Counted from the stretch's first letter, positions 18,826 to 28,447 are shown. The stretch is DNA of 64,000 bases from Halomonas gemina (GCF_023554995.1 NZ_JAMJPK010000007.1:1-64000); one strand, 5' to 3'. Numbers and translations are program-made. Notes: generated by a model from the sequence alone, not told the origin.

Positions 18826-21024
18826 ATGAGCAACGCTCCCGATACCCGACCAGGGGAGTCCGAGGAGGCTACCGACAAGGTGCCCGACAGCATCGCCGAG
18901 GGTGTCGACGAAGAAGTCATCGAATCCAATCGGCGCCTCTTCACTGGCTGGCAGTGGGCACTCTTCGCCGGCCTGGCTATCGCCTACTCCGCTTTCCATC
19001 TGATATCGCTCAATGTCTATCCGATGGAAACCTGGTCATTTCGCATCGTGCATATCGCCGGTGCCCTGATTCTGGGTTTCGGCCTCTATGCCGGGTCCCG
19101 CTTCGCCGACGAAGGCCACGGCAAAGCCTCGCCGGTCTGGCTTACCTGGATCAGCTATGCCCTGCTGATACCCGCCCTCTACGCCCTGCTTCAAGTCTTC
19201 CTGATGCAGCAGCAAATCAGCAGCGGCGCCCTGCGCATCGAACCGCAAACCGAAACCTGGCACTTCGGCTACCCCCTGCTGCTGGCCACGGGCGGCGCTA
19301 TCCTGCTCTCCTGGTGTTACCGTCAGGTGCGCAGTAAGCTCGCACCCAGCGACCTGGTACTGATGGTGTGTGCCATGGCCACGGCGGGCTACCTGATCCT
19401 GATTTACGGTACCCCGCTTCGGGCCTCAACCGGCACCTCCTTCGCGCCCGTGGGCATCTCCCTTGCAGCACTGGCCGGGTCGCTGTTGATCTTGGAGATG
19501 ACCCGTCGCCTCACCGGATTGGCGTTGGTGGTGATCTCCGCCATCTTCCTGCTCTATGTCTTCTTCGGCCCCTATCTTCCCGGCTTCCTGGGCTATCCTG
19601 GCCTGTCGTTCAACCGGTTCTTCAGCCAGGTCTACACCGATGCCGGCATCCTCGGGCCGACGACCGCGGTCTCGTCCACCTACATCATCCTCTTCATCAT
19701 CTTCGCGGCCTTCCTGCAGGCCTCCAAGGTCGGTGATTACTTCGTCAACTTCGCCTTCGCCTGCGCCGGTCGCGCCCGTGGCGGCCCGGCCAAGGTGGCG
19801 ATCTTCGCCTCCGGCCTGATGGGCATGATCAACGGCACCAGCGCCGGCAATGTGGTCTCTACCGGCTCGCTGACCATCCCGCTGATGAAGAAGGTGGGCT
19901 ATCCGAGCAAGAGCGCCGGCGCCATCGAGGCCGCGGCGTCGACCGGCGGGCAGATCATGCCGCCGATCATGGGCGCCGGCGCCTTCATCATGGCCGAAGT
20001 TACCGGCATTCCCTATACCGAGATCGCCGTAGCGGCGCTGATCCCGGCTATTCTCTACTTCGTGTCGGTCTACTGCATGGTCGACTTCGAGGCCGCCTAC
20101 AAGGGCATGAGGGGCATGCGCAAGGACGAGATCCCGCTGTTCTCGAGACTGGTCAAGCAGGTCTATCTCTTTGCACCCATCATCATACTGATCGCGGCGC
20201 TGTTCATGGGCTATTCGGTGATCCGCGCCGGCACTCTGGCCACCGCCTCGGCCGCCGTGGTGAGCTGGATCTCCCCCAACAAGATGGGCATCCTGTCCAT
20301 CCTGCGGGCCTTGCGGCTGGCCAGCACCATGGCGATTCAGATCATCGCCGTGTGTGCCTGTGCCGGCCTGATCGTCGGCGTGATCTCGCTGACCGGGGTC
20401 GGCGCGCGCTTCTCCTCGCTGCTGCTCGGGCTGGCGGGTGTCAGCCAGTTGCTGGCACTGTTCTTCGCCATGTGCATCTCGATACTGCTGGGCATGGGCA
20501 TGCCCACCACGGCAGCCTATGCGGTGGCCGCCTCCGTGGTCGCGCCCGGCCTGATCAATATCGGCGTCCAGCCCCTGGTGGCGCACTTCTTCGTCTTCTA
20601 TTTCGCCGTGGTCTCGGCGATCACCCCACCGGTAGCCCTGGCATCCTACGCGGCGGCAGGCATCTCCGGCGCCAACGCCATGGGAACCTCGGTGGCCTCG
20701 TTCAAGATCGGTCTGGCCGCCTTCATCGTGCCCTTCATGTTCTTCTATAGCCCGGCCATGCTGATGGAAGGCTCCTGGATGCAGATCCTGCGGGTCGGTG
20801 CCACCGCCACTTTGGGTATCGTGCTGCTGTCCGGCATGGTACAGGCCTGGTTCTTCGGGCCCATTAAGGTGTGGACAAGAGTTCTCATGCTGATCGGGGC
20901 GATATTCATGATCTATGGCGGTATCTATACCGATATTGCCGGTCTTGCCATCGCGGTGGCACTGTTCCTCATGCAGCGCAAGCTGTACCCCAAGGAGGAC
21001 AAGGCGACGGCATCCTCAGGCTGA
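18826..21024 (+). CDS. TRAP transporter permease, fused 4TM-12TM type
   Basis: 732 aa. The N-terminal part carries the four-helix small subunit (DctQ-like) fused to the large 12-helix DctM-like subunit, the arrangement seen with TAXI binding proteins. Typical motifs are NGTSAGNVVSTGSLTIPLMKK, AAASTGGQIMPPIMGAGAF and GMPTTAAYAV. Uses an Na+ (or H+) gradient. The ATG at 18826 is preceded by GAAGGTG. It ends 36 bp before a strong hairpin. Confidence 0.92.
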   Translation: MSNAPDTRPGESEEATDKVPDSIAEGVDEEVIESNRRLFTGWQWALFAGLAIAYSAFHLISLNVYPMETWSFRIVHIAGALILGFGLYAGSRFADEGHGKASPVWLTWISYALLIPALYALLQVFLMQQQISSGALRIEPQTETWHFGYPLLLATGGAILLSWCYRQVRSKLAPSDLVLMVCAMATAGYLILIYGTPLRASTGTSFAPVGISLAALAGSLLILEMTRRLTGLALVVISAIFLLYVFFGPYLPGFLGYPGLSFNRFFSQVYTDAGILGPTTAVSSTYIILFIIFAAFLQASKVGDYFVNFAFACAGRARGGPAKVAIFASGLMGMINGTSAGNVVSTGSLTIPLMKKVGYPSKSAGAIEAAASTGGQIMPPIMGAGAFIMAEVTGIPYTEIAVAALIPAILYFVSVYCMVDFEAAYKGMRGMRKDEIPLFSRLVKQVYLFAPIIILIAALFMGYSVIRAGTLATASAAVVSWISPNKMGILSILRALRLASTMAIQIIAVCACAGLIVGVISLTGVGARFSSLLLGLAGVSQLLALFFAMCISILLGMGMPTTAAYAVAASVVAPGLINIGVQPLVAHFFVFYFAVVSAITPPVALASYAAAGISGANAMGTSVASFKIGLAAFIVPFMFFYSPAMLMEGSWMQILRVGATATLGIVLLSGMVQAWFFGPIKVWTRVLMLIGAIFMIYGGIYTDIAGLAIAVALFLMQRKLYPKEDKATASSG

Positions 21025-21059
21025 AACGATTTTTCCTTCACCAGCGATTGCACAGGAGC

Positions 21060-21090
21060 ACAGAGGCCCCGCCATTGGCGGGGCCTCTGT
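21060..21090. terminator. bidirectional hairpin between TRAP permease and metF
   Basis: Perfect 14-bp stem (ACAGAGGCCCCGCC, loop ATT) between convergent genes. No T tract on either side, so its efficiency as an intrinsic terminator is uncertain. Confidence 0.6.
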
Positions 21091-21120
21091 CATGGCACCC
21101 TGGAAGTCCGAGCCTTCGCC

Positions 21121-21969
21121 TCAAGCCAAGATATTGTCGAGGATGCGCAGGCAGGGGGTCGACTGGTTCAGCGTATAGAAGTGCAGCCCGGGGGCCCCGC
21201 CGTCGAGCAGCCGCTGGCAGAGCCGCGACACCACCTCCTCGCCGAAGGCGCCGATGGCCTCGCTGTCGTCGCCATAGCTCTCCAGCTGCTTGCGGATCCA
21301 GCGCGGGATATCGGCGCCGCAGGCGTCCGAGAAGCGCGCCAGCTTGGTGTAGTTGGTGATCGGCATGATGCCGGGCACGATGGGAGCCTCGACGCCCAGC
21401 GCGCGCGCCCGGTCGACGAAGTGGAAGTAGGCCTCGGCGCTGAAGAAGTACTGGGTGATGGCGAGGTTGGCCCCGGCCTTCATCTTGCGGGCGAAGTTGG
21501 CCAGGTCCTGCTCGAGGTTCGCCGCCTGGGGATGGGACTCCGGGTAGGCGGCCACGGCGATCTCGAAATGGTCGCCGGTCTCCTCGCGAATGAACTCGAC
21601 CAGCTCGTTGGCGTAGCGCAGCTGGCCTGTGCCACCCCCGCCCATGCCGGAGGGCATGTCACCGCGCAGGGCCACCAGGCTGTCGATGCCCTCCTCCCGG
21701 TAGCGCGCGAGCAGCTCGCGCAGCGCGCCCTTGTCGCTGCCGATGCAGGAGAGGTGCGGCGCGGTGGTGAAACCGGACTCGCGTACCATCCGCACCGTGT
21801 TCAGGGTGCGGTCCTGGGTGGAGCCGCCGGCGCCGTAGGTGACCGAGAAGAAGCGCGGCGCGCGGCCGGCCAGGGCGTCGCGGACGCCGACCAGCTTCTC
21901 CCGCCCGGCGTCGGTGTTGGGCGGGAAGAACTCGAAGCTGATCCCCAGCGGGTGTTCCTGCGTGCTCAT
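21121..21969 (-). CDS. metF: 5,10-methylenetetrahydrofolate reductase
   Basis: 282 aa, FAD-dependent TIM barrel. N-terminal catalytic Glu region (GISFEFFPPNTD) and SVTYGAGGSTQDRT, then HLSCIG. Makes 5-methyl-THF for methionine synthesis. Its usual neighbour in many relatives, ahcY, lies 10 kb away here, separated by the AEC transporter and the nuo-like operon. Start ATG at 21969. Confidence 0.95.
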   Translation of the reverse strand: MSTQEHPLGISFEFFPPNTDAGREKLVGVRDALAGRAPRFFSVTYGAGGSTQDRTLNTVRMVRESGFTTAPHLSCIGSDKGALRELLARYREEGIDSLVALRGDMPSGMGGGGTGQLRYANELVEFIREETGDHFEIAVAAYPESHPQAANLEQDLANFARKMKAGANLAITQYFFSAEAYFHFVDRARALGVEAPIVPGIMPITNYTKLARFSDACGADIPRWIRKQLESYGDDSEAIGAFGEEVVSRLCQRLLDGGAPGLHFYTLNQSTPCLRILDNILA

Positions 21970-22109
21970 CGGCTTACCTCATGAAAATGATGCATATTGC
22001 GGCTATTCTGACGGCTGGCCTGGCTGCCGACCAATGAAAGATACGCGACGCTGCATCAATCCTGTTCATGCAGAGGCGGTCCCACGGCCGCCATGACCCA
22101 GGGAAGGAC

Positions 22110-23045
22110 ATGACCCCGATCGACCCCGGCACCCTGATGGGCCCCCTCTGGACCCTGCTCGCCTATATTGGCCTGGGCTGGCTGGCCGCGCGCCGGCTGG
22201 CGGTGGACCCGCGCCCCGTCGCCACCCTGCTGATCTACCTGGTGGCGCCGCTGACCTTCTTCCGCGGCCTGGTCCAGGGCGGCCCCACGCCCGGCTACCT
22301 GCTGCTCACCGCGGCGCTGTTCGCGCTGGCCAGCCTGATCGCCGTGGTCGTCCACCAACTGGCGAGGCGCGGCTTCGCCCCCCAGGAGAGCGCCCTGCTG
22401 GCCTTCTCCTCCGGCACCGGCAACACCGGCTACTTCGGCCTGCCGGTGGCGCTGGTGCTGTTGCCGCCCCAGGGGGTGACGCTCTATCTCTTCTGCGTGC
22501 TGGGGGTGACCCTCTACGAGTTCACGGTGGGCTTCTACTTAAGCGCCCGAGGGCAGTTCTCGGTGCGCCAGAGCCTGGCCAAGATCGCCCGGCTGCCGCT
22601 GATCTATGCCTTCCTCGCCGCCCTGCTGGTGAGTGGCCTGGGGCTCGAGGTGCCGGATGCGGTGATGCAGGGTCTGGCCGCCTTCCCGGCGACCTATACC
22701 CTGCTCGGCATGATGATCATCGGCATGACCCTGGGGCGGGTCAGCGTACGGGAGTTCGATCTGCGCTTCATCGGCGCCTGCGTGGCGATCCGCTTTGGGC
22801 TCTGGCCGCTGCTGTCGCTGGCCGCGGTGCTGGGGCTGCAGGCCCTCTTCCCGCTGTCGGGGGAACTGGCCCTGGCGCTGCTTCTGATCGGCGTGGTGCC
22901 CATGGCCGCCAACGTGGTGGTGGTGGCCATGGAGCTCGGCATCGCCCCGGAGAAGGGCGCCCTGGCGGTGCTGATCACCACCCTGGCCGCGCCGCTGCTG
23001 ATCCCGCTCTACCTGACGCTGATGATGCGCCTGACCGGGCTATAG
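22110..23045 (+). CDS. AEC family (auxin efflux carrier-like) transporter
   Basis: 311 aa with about 10 transmembrane helices, the PF03547 fold (GTGNTGYFGLPVAL, a conserved crossover motif near residue 105). Bacterial members export or import organic acids such as malate or malonate. Start ATG at 22110 with GGGAAGGA two bases upstream of the spacer. The ATG at 22068 lacks an SD. Convergent with nuoN. Confidence 0.82.
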   Translation: MTPIDPGTLMGPLWTLLAYIGLGWLAARRLAVDPRPVATLLIYLVAPLTFFRGLVQGGPTPGYLLLTAALFALASLIAVVVHQLARRGFAPQESALLAFSSGTGNTGYFGLPVALVLLPPQGVTLYLFCVLGVTLYEFTVGFYLSARGQFSVRQSLAKIARLPLIYAFLAALLVSGLGLEVPDAVMQGLAAFPATYTLLGMMIIGMTLGRVSVREFDLRFIGACVAIRFGLWPLLSLAAVLGLQALFPLSGELALALLLIGVVPMAANVVVVAMELGIAPEKGALAVLITTLAAPLLIPLYLTLMMRLTGL

Positions 23046-23056
23046 CCGCGCTTTGA

Positions 23057-23076
23057 CCGGCCGTCCTGGTGGCCGG
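23057..23076. terminator. small hairpin between AEC gene and nuoN
   Basis: CCGGCC (23057-23062), 8-base loop, GGCCGG (23071-23076) in the 53-bp convergent gap. Weak, no clear T tract. Confidence 0.35.
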
Positions 23077-23098
23077 GGCTACTCGCTTTCGTCGATCG

Positions 23099-24511
23099 CT
23101 AACCCACGAAACCCAGTACGGCCGCCAGCACCAACCCGCCTTCTGCGCCCAGACTCGCCGCGATGAGCAATACCCCACTTGTCAGCATGGTCAGCCAGGA
23201 CCAGGTGCCGAGCACATGCACTTCACCCGCGAGCGGCTTGAACATGGTTACTGCGATCACTCGCAGGTAGTAGAACAGGGACAGAACGGTATTGATGGCG
23301 GCGACCACGGCCAGCCAGGTATAACCGCTGGCGATGGTCACCTTGAACAGCAGGAACTTGCCGAAGAAGCCCGCCAGCGGCGGGATGCCGACCAGCGACA
23401 GCAGTGCCAGGATCAGGATCAGGGTGGTGATCGATTGAGTGCGGCCAAGGCCGCGGTAATCCTCGAGGGCCGTGCGCCCGCGCAGATGGGTCACCACCGC
23501 GAAGGCAGCCAGATTAGCCAGGGCATAGGCGGCAAGAAAGGCCAGCAGCGCACCCGGCGCCTGGGGCTCGACGCCGATCACCACCACCGCCATCAGCGCA
23601 TAGCCCGACTGGGAGACCGACGACCAACCGAGCAGACGTCGCACGTCGGTCTGCTTGAGCGCCGCCAGGTTGCCCAGGGTCATGGTCACCACGGCGATCA
23701 GGGCGACGATGACCGGCCATAGCTGCGACGCGGGCAATAGCGACACGAACCGCGCCAGCGCCACCGCGGCCCCGACCTTGGGTGCCACGGTAAGCAGCGC
23801 GGCGATAGGTGCCGGGGCACTCTGGGCGACATCCGGCATCCAGGCATGACCTGGAAACGCCGCCAGCTTGAAGGTCAGCCCCAGCACGATACAGGCCACC
23901 GCCACGCTTAGCGCCAGCGGTGCCGCATTCGGCGATGCCGCCAGAACCTGGGCCGTGCGTGCGTAATCGGTATCCCCCACCAGGCCGAACAGCAACACCA
24001 CGCCGACCACCAGCAGGGAATTGGTCAAGGCGCCGATCAAGAAGTACTTCATGCCCGCCTCCAGCGCCGGCGCGAAGCCACGGTGGTAGGCCACCAGCGG
24101 GTAGCTTGCCGTGGAGGAGAGCAGGATACCCACCACCAGCTCCATGCTGTCGTTGGCCGAGGCCATCATGATCACGCCGAGCAGGGTAAACAGGCACAGC
24201 GCGTAGTATTCCCCGTGTCGTCGGTCGCGGCGCATCCAGTCCGGCGACAGCGCGACGGCAATCGCCCCGGCCAACAGCACCAGCAGCTTGGTGGCCACCG
24301 CCGCCGTGTCCAGTGCCCAGACGCCGGAGAAGGTCCGCATCGGGGGTTGCTGCCACTGCATCAGGCTGAATACCGCCGCAAGTGCCAGGGCGATCAAGGC
24401 CAGCCCAGCGGCCCAGGCCTGATGCTTGTGTGGCGCAAAGGAAGCAAACAGCACGATGATCACCGCGCCGACCAGCAAGACGATCTCGGGCAGCAGGTCA
24501 CCGATGGGCAT
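23099..24511 (-). CDS. nuoN: complex I-like subunit NuoN
   Basis: 470 aa, about 14 transmembrane helices, Mrp/NuoN antiporter-like fold. Channel residues of true NuoN are kept: Lys in GLTFKLAAFPGHAWMPD, Lys in TVAPKVGAAVAL and Lys in PPLAGFFGKFLLF. Start ATG at 24511 shares one base with the nuoM stop (TGATG). Last gene of the eight-gene nuo-like operon. Probably a proton- or Na+-translocating membrane subunit. Codon use here looks less extreme in GC3 than in the flanking housekeeping genes (impression, not counted). Confidence 0.88.
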   Translation of the reverse strand: MPIGDLLPEIVLLVGAVIIVLFASFAPHKHQAWAAGLALIALALAAVFSLMQWQQPPMRTFSGVWALDTAAVATKLLVLLAGAIAVALSPDWMRRDRRHGEYYALCLFTLLGVIMMASANDSMELVVGILLSSTASYPLVAYHRGFAPALEAGMKYFLIGALTNSLLVVGVVLLFGLVGDTDYARTAQVLAASPNAAPLALSVAVACIVLGLTFKLAAFPGHAWMPDVAQSAPAPIAALLTVAPKVGAAVALARFVSLLPASQLWPVIVALIAVVTMTLGNLAALKQTDVRRLLGWSSVSQSGYALMAVVVIGVEPQAPGALLAFLAAYALANLAAFAVVTHLRGRTALEDYRGLGRTQSITTLILILALLSLVGIPPLAGFFGKFLLFKVTIASGYTWLAVVAAINTVLSLFYYLRVIAVTMFKPLAGEVHVLGTWSWLTMLTSGVLLIAASLGAEGGLVLAAVLGFVG

Positions 24512-25998
24512 CAGCGAACTCTTACCAGGATCGCGCTTGATGCCTCGATGAGCGTCAGCAGAATGCGCGGGTAGACACCGATCACCAGGATGCCCAGGGA
24601 CAGCACGCCAAGCACGCCCCACTCGGCGGGTTCGAGATCGCGGAATCCGCCCAGGTGTGCCGGCAGGCGACCGAAGAACAGCCGGCGCAGCAGATCCAGA
24701 AACAGCGCGGCGGTGATCAGGATGCCCAGCACGCCGAGCACCGTCAGCCAGGGATAGATGGCGAAGGTGCCGGCGAAGACCTGAAACTCGGCTACGAAGC
24801 CGGCCAGCCCCGGCATGCCCAGGCTGGCGAAGGCGGCCAGCACCGTGAAGCCGGTCAGCAACGGGGCCTGATGAGCTAGGCCGCCGTAATGATCCAGTTC
24901 ATAGTCGCTGGTGCGCTGCCAGAAGGAGCCGCAGATCAGAAACAACGCCCCGGTGATCAGGCCATGGGCGACCATCTCCACCGTGGCCCCGGTCAATGCC
25001 AGCTGGCGGGCGGTCTGGTTATCGGCAAACAAGGCGGCCGCGGCGGCGATCCCCAACACCGTATAGCCCATGTGGTTGATCGAGGTGTAGGCGATGCGGC
25101 GCTTCAGATTGCTCTGCCCCAGCGCCACCAGGGCGCCGTAGACAATGGCGACCAGCGCGACGATACCGACGACAAGCGAATACTCGGCGAAGGTTTCCTG
25201 CATCATCGCAAACGGCAGGCGGATCATGCCGTAGGTGCCCATCTTGAGCAGGACCCCAGCGAGGATCGCCGAGGCCGGCCCTGGCGCATCGACGTGGGCC
25301 TGAGGCAGCCAGGTGTGCAGCGGCACCAGGGGTGTCTTGATGGCAAAGCCCAGCATCAGCGCCAGGAACACCAGGCCGGCATAGAGGCCGCTACCCGCCA
25401 AGGGCTGTTGCTCGATCAGCACGCGCATATCGAAGGTGAAGGGATCGAGGGAGAGATACAGGCCGATGATCGCCAACAGCAGAAACAGCGAGCCAGCGAA
25501 GGTGTAAAGGAAGAACTTGAGCGCTGAGACCTGGGGCGTGCCGTGCCCCCAGCGGCCGATGAGAAAAAACATGCCCACCAGGGACAGGTCGAAGAACACA
25601 TAGAACAGCAGCAGATCCAGCGCCAGGAACACCCCCAGGGAGACCGCCTGCAGAAACAGCAGCCAGGCGTAATACTGGCGCGGTTGGCCCAGGGTATCCA
25701 CCGGGTAGACGATGGCAGCAACGAACAGCAGCGCACTCATGGTCGCCACCGCCAAGGCGATGCCATCCACCCCGACCCGGTAGGCGACACCGATGCTCGG
25801 TACCCAGCGCATCTCATCGACGTGCTGAAAGAGCGGCCCCGCCGGATCAAAGCCGACCCAGGCAACCACCAGCGCCAGCAGAGACAGTGCGGCCACGCCC
25901 GCTGCGCATTGCCTCGCTCGCGCCTCACTCCAGCGCGGGAAGGCGGCGAGCGCGACGGCGCCCATCAGGGGTACGATCCAGGCGACGGTGAGAATCAC
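24511..25998 (-). CDS. nuoM: complex I-like subunit NuoM
   Basis: 495 aa, about 14 transmembrane helices. Motifs FAIKTPLVPLHTWLPQAHVDAP (channel Lys), GVLLKMGTYG (second Lys) and PGLAGFVAEFQVF (C-terminal Glu) match NuoM. The TM5 carboxylate that is Glu144 in E. coli NuoM appears as Asp in FYVFFDLSLVGMFFLI. Overlaps nuoL by 4 nt (ATGA) and nuoN by 1 nt. It would be one of three antiporter-like pumps in the membrane arm. Confidence 0.9.
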   Translation of the reverse strand: MILTVAWIVPLMGAVALAAFPRWSEARARQCAAGVAALSLLALVVAWVGFDPAGPLFQHVDEMRWVPSIGVAYRVGVDGIALAVATMSALLFVAAIVYPVDTLGQPRQYYAWLLFLQAVSLGVFLALDLLLFYVFFDLSLVGMFFLIGRWGHGTPQVSALKFFLYTFAGSLFLLLAIIGLYLSLDPFTFDMRVLIEQQPLAGSGLYAGLVFLALMLGFAIKTPLVPLHTWLPQAHVDAPGPASAILAGVLLKMGTYGMIRLPFAMMQETFAEYSLVVGIVALVAIVYGALVALGQSNLKRRIAYTSINHMGYTVLGIAAAAALFADNQTARQLALTGATVEMVAHGLITGALFLICGSFWQRTSDYELDHYGGLAHQAPLLTGFTVLAAFASLGMPGLAGFVAEFQVFAGTFAIYPWLTVLGVLGILITAALFLDLLRRLFFGRLPAHLGGFRDLEPAEWGVLGVLSLGILVIGVYPRILLTLIEASSAILVRVR

Positions 25999-27944
25999 AA
26001 CCAGGCTCCTATGACCAGAATGGCAAGAATGACGGCAAGGCCCAGACTAATGCCGGTGTAGTAATGATGCGTCTGGCCGCTCTGTGCCCGACGCGCCCAG
26101 TAGCCGCCCCATTCGCTCAAGCGGATCACGAGCCCTGGCATGCCCTCGGAAACAGCCTCACCTTGTTGGGCATGTCGGCGCGCCAGCCACTGGCCGAAGC
26201 GCGCCGTTCCACGCAGCCCGGCATCCACGACCCGGTCATCGAAGCGCGCCAGTTGGCACCGTGCCAGCCATTGGCCGAAGCGCGCCGTGCCACGCAGCCC
26301 GCCATCCACGACCCGGTCATCGAAGCGCGCCAGGAAGTGGCCGAGCATCACGGCTCCTTGGGCGATTGCCTGGATGGCCACCGGCAGGCCGAACCAGCCG
26401 GCGGCGCGCTCCAACCAGATGCTCGACCGAGGTTGGCGACGCGTCATGACGAACCCCACCGCGATGCCCAGCACGACCAGTACCAGGGAGACGACCAGCT
26501 CCCAGGTCTTGCTTTTCGCCAACGCCAGAGGCAGTACTTCGGCGACCCAGTCCTGGGCCTCGGGCCACCAGACGACAGAGAGCAGCAGCGTCACCCCGGC
26601 CAAGAGCATGAGTGATCCACTTTCCGCACGGGAGGGGCGCGGGCCATCGGGTAGCCTAGAGCGCTCTCGACGCAACGGGCGACCGTAGGCCAGCAACTGA
26701 AAGCGCGTGGCATAGAGCGCGCTCAAGCCCCCGGCGAGGGACACCAGTAGCGCCAGCCAGACTGCCTGGTGCCCCGCCGCCGCCGCGATCTGCTCCTTGC
26801 TCCAGGCGGCGCCCAACGGGACCATGCCGGCCAAGGCCAGGCTCATCACGCCGACGGCCAGGGCAATGCCCGGCAATCGGCCTCCCTGGCGCATGTCGTG
26901 CAGTTGGTAACTGCCGGTCTGGCGCTCGGCGAGCCCCGCCGCGAGGAACAGTCCGGCCTTCAGGAAGGCATGAGCGACGAAGTGCAGCAGGGCCACGCCG
27001 GGGAAACCCGCCCCGACCGCGACCCACATCAAGCCGTATTGGGCGGACGTCGAAGCCGCCAGCAGCTTCTTGGCATGGCACTGGAATATCCCGACTACGC
27101 CTCCGACCAGAGCGGTCGCCAAGCCAATGGCGATGACCAGCGGGGCGAACCACTCGACGGTGGAGAGCGTTGGCTGCAATCGTGCAAGCAGGTAGATGCC
27201 CGCCGCCACCATGGTCGCCGAATGCAACAACGCCGACACCGGCACCGGGCCGGCCATGGCGGCGAACAACCAGGAGGAGAATGGCAGTTGCGCCGACTTG
27301 GCTGCCGCCGCCAGCAGAATGCCGGCTATCGCGACTCCTAAGAGCCCATCGTCCAAGGCCGCCAGGCCGGCATAGCCGAAGCCGCCGCTGCCGGCGAATA
27401 CCGCCGCCGCGGCGATATACAGGCCCAGGTCGCCGAAACGCGTGACCAGGAAGGCCTGGGCCGCCTCCTTGGGCACCTCCACCTGGCCCCACTTGTGAGA
27501 AATCAGCGCCCAGGAGCAGGCACCGACCAACTCCCAGGCAATCAGCAGCGTCAGAAAATCATTAGCCAGCACCAACAACTGCATGGCGCCGACGAAGGCC
27601 AGCAGCACTGCCATCAGTCGCCGCCCCTGGGGTTCGGCACGCCGCTGGTCAAAACGCAGGGTCACCTCATGAGAGCCGGCGTAGGCGACGATCGGCAGGG
27701 CGATCAGCGGTATCGTCACGGCAAAGACGCTACCGGCGGCGGAGAGCTTGAGAGTCAGCGCCAGCGTCTCGCTCCAGGCAACACCGCCCTGCCAGCCGCT
27801 CATGACCGCCAGGCCGGCCAGCACCAGAGTGACCAGCACGACAAGCGCCGCCGATAGCGAGAGTCCGAAACGGCCAAGGCGTCGGCCACCAAGGTAAAGC
27901 AGGATCGCGCCCAGCAACGGCACCAGCACGAGGGTCCATAGCAT
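25995..27944 (-). CDS. nuoL: complex I-like subunit NuoL with an internal 27-residue duplication
   Basis: 649 aa. Antiporter-like core with channel residues kept: Glu in IAWELVGACSW, Lys in AAKSAQLPFSSW, Lys in HAFLKAGLFLAAG and Lys in AAWSKEQIAA. The C-terminal lateral-helix region contains two tandem copies of a 27-residue block (LARFDDRVVDGGLRGTARFG and its repeat) encoded by an 81-bp DNA duplication at 26179-26340. Start ATG at 27944 shares a base with the nuoK stop. Ends with a hydrophobic helix (GISLGLAVILAILVIGAWL), as in canonical NuoL, where the long lateral helix ties the antiporter subunits together. Confidence 0.9.
   Translation of the reverse strand: MLWTLVLVPLLGAILLYLGGRRLGRFGLSLSAALVVLVTLVLAGLAVMSGWQGGVAWSETLALTLKLSAAGSVFAVTIPLIALPIVAYAGSHEVTLRFDQRRAEPQGRRLMAVLLAFVGAMQLLVLANDFLTLLIAWELVGACSWALISHKWGQVEVPKEAAQAFLVTRFGDLGLYIAAAAVFAGSGGFGYAGLAALDDGLLGVAIAGILLAAAAKSAQLPFSSWLFAAMAGPVPVSALLHSATMVAAGIYLLARLQPTLSTVEWFAPLVIAIGLATALVGGVVGIFQCHAKKLLAASTSAQYGLMWVAVGAGFPGVALLHFVAHAFLKAGLFLAAGLAERQTGSYQLHDMRQGGRLPGIALAVGVMSLALAGMVPLGAAWSKEQIAAAAGHQAVWLALLVSLAGGLSALYATRFQLLAYGRPLRRERSRLPDGPRPSRAESGSLMLLAGVTLLLSVVWWPEAQDWVAEVLPLALAKSKTWELVVSLVLVVLGIAVGFVMTRRQPRSSIWLERAAGWFGLPVAIQAIAQGAVMLGHFLARFDDRVVDGGLRGTARFGQWLARCQLARFDDRVVDAGLRGTARFGQWLARRHAQQGEAVSEGMPGLVIRLSEWGGYWARRAQSGQTHHYYTGISLGLAVILAILVIGAWL
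26179..26340. repeat. 81-bp in-frame tandem duplication inside nuoL
   Basis: Copies at 26179-26259 and 26260-26340. Over the first 73 bases I count four differences, so the copies have diverged and are unlikely to be an assembly artefact. They encode the amphipathic segment of the NuoL C-terminal arm twice. Confidence 0.85.
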
Positions 27945-28249
27945 CAGTGCTTCAACTCCGTGATGCCCTCGGTCACGTCCGCCTGCTTGGTGCGGAACAC
28001 CGCCACCACCAGGGCGAAGCCCATCGCCATCTCGATGGCCATCACCGCCATGACCACGATGGTCAGCAGTTGCCCCTCCGGCGCACCGGCGCCACTCAAT
28101 GCCCAGAACGCCACGGCGGCCAGCATGACGCCGTTGAGGATCAGCTCAAGGCCCATCATCAGCATCACGAAGGACTGCTGGGATAGCGCCCCGTAGAAGC
28201 CGATACCGATCAGTGCGGCGGCCAATAGCAATAGGGTAACCAGTGTCAT
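27944..28249 (-). CDS. nuoK: complex I-like subunit NuoK
   Basis: 101 aa, three transmembrane helices. The two buried glutamates of the E-channel are kept (MMGLELILNG and MAIEMAMGFA, equivalent to Glu36 and Glu72 of E. coli). Start ATG at 28249 with AGGAGG just upstream. The frame extends upstream into the nuoJ-nuoK gap without looking like protein. 1-nt overlap with nuoL. Confidence 0.9.
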   Translation of the reverse strand: MTLVTLLLLAAALIGIGFYGALSQQSFVMLMMGLELILNGVMLAAVAFWALSGAGAPEGQLLTIVVMAVMAIEMAMGFALVVAVFRTKQADVTEGITELKH

Positions 28250-28447
28250 TCTTGCCTCCTTTCGCGCCAGGCAATGGCAGTTGGACCTGACGAGGAGCGC
28301 CGAGGACAGGTCGAAGAGGGAGGCCTGCGCCATGAGGCGTAGGTAGCGACGAAAGGCGGATTCACAGCGCCCCTCCTGGACCTGCTGCCGGATCGGCTCC
28401 GCGCATCAACATCCACGGCGATGGCCCAGCTCGGCGCTCCATTCCCA
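28250..28447. repeat. 198-bp gap between nuoJ and nuoK, probable dispersed intergenic repeat
   Basis: The only long gap in an otherwise tightly packed operon. It contains partly complementary arms: AGGAGCGCCGAGGACAGGTC near 28301 and CCTGGACCTGC/GGCGCTCC-like stretches on the other side. It resembles, from memory, the GGCGCTGTGAAT...GGACCTGTCCTCGGCGCTCC intergenic elements of Halomonas genomes. No credible gene was found. A second copy was not found in this window, so the repeat nature rests on recall. Confidence 0.4.

Noticed and set aside
26179..26340. Tandem repeat as an assembly error
   Set aside because: The two copies differ at several bases, so they are real diverged copies in frame.
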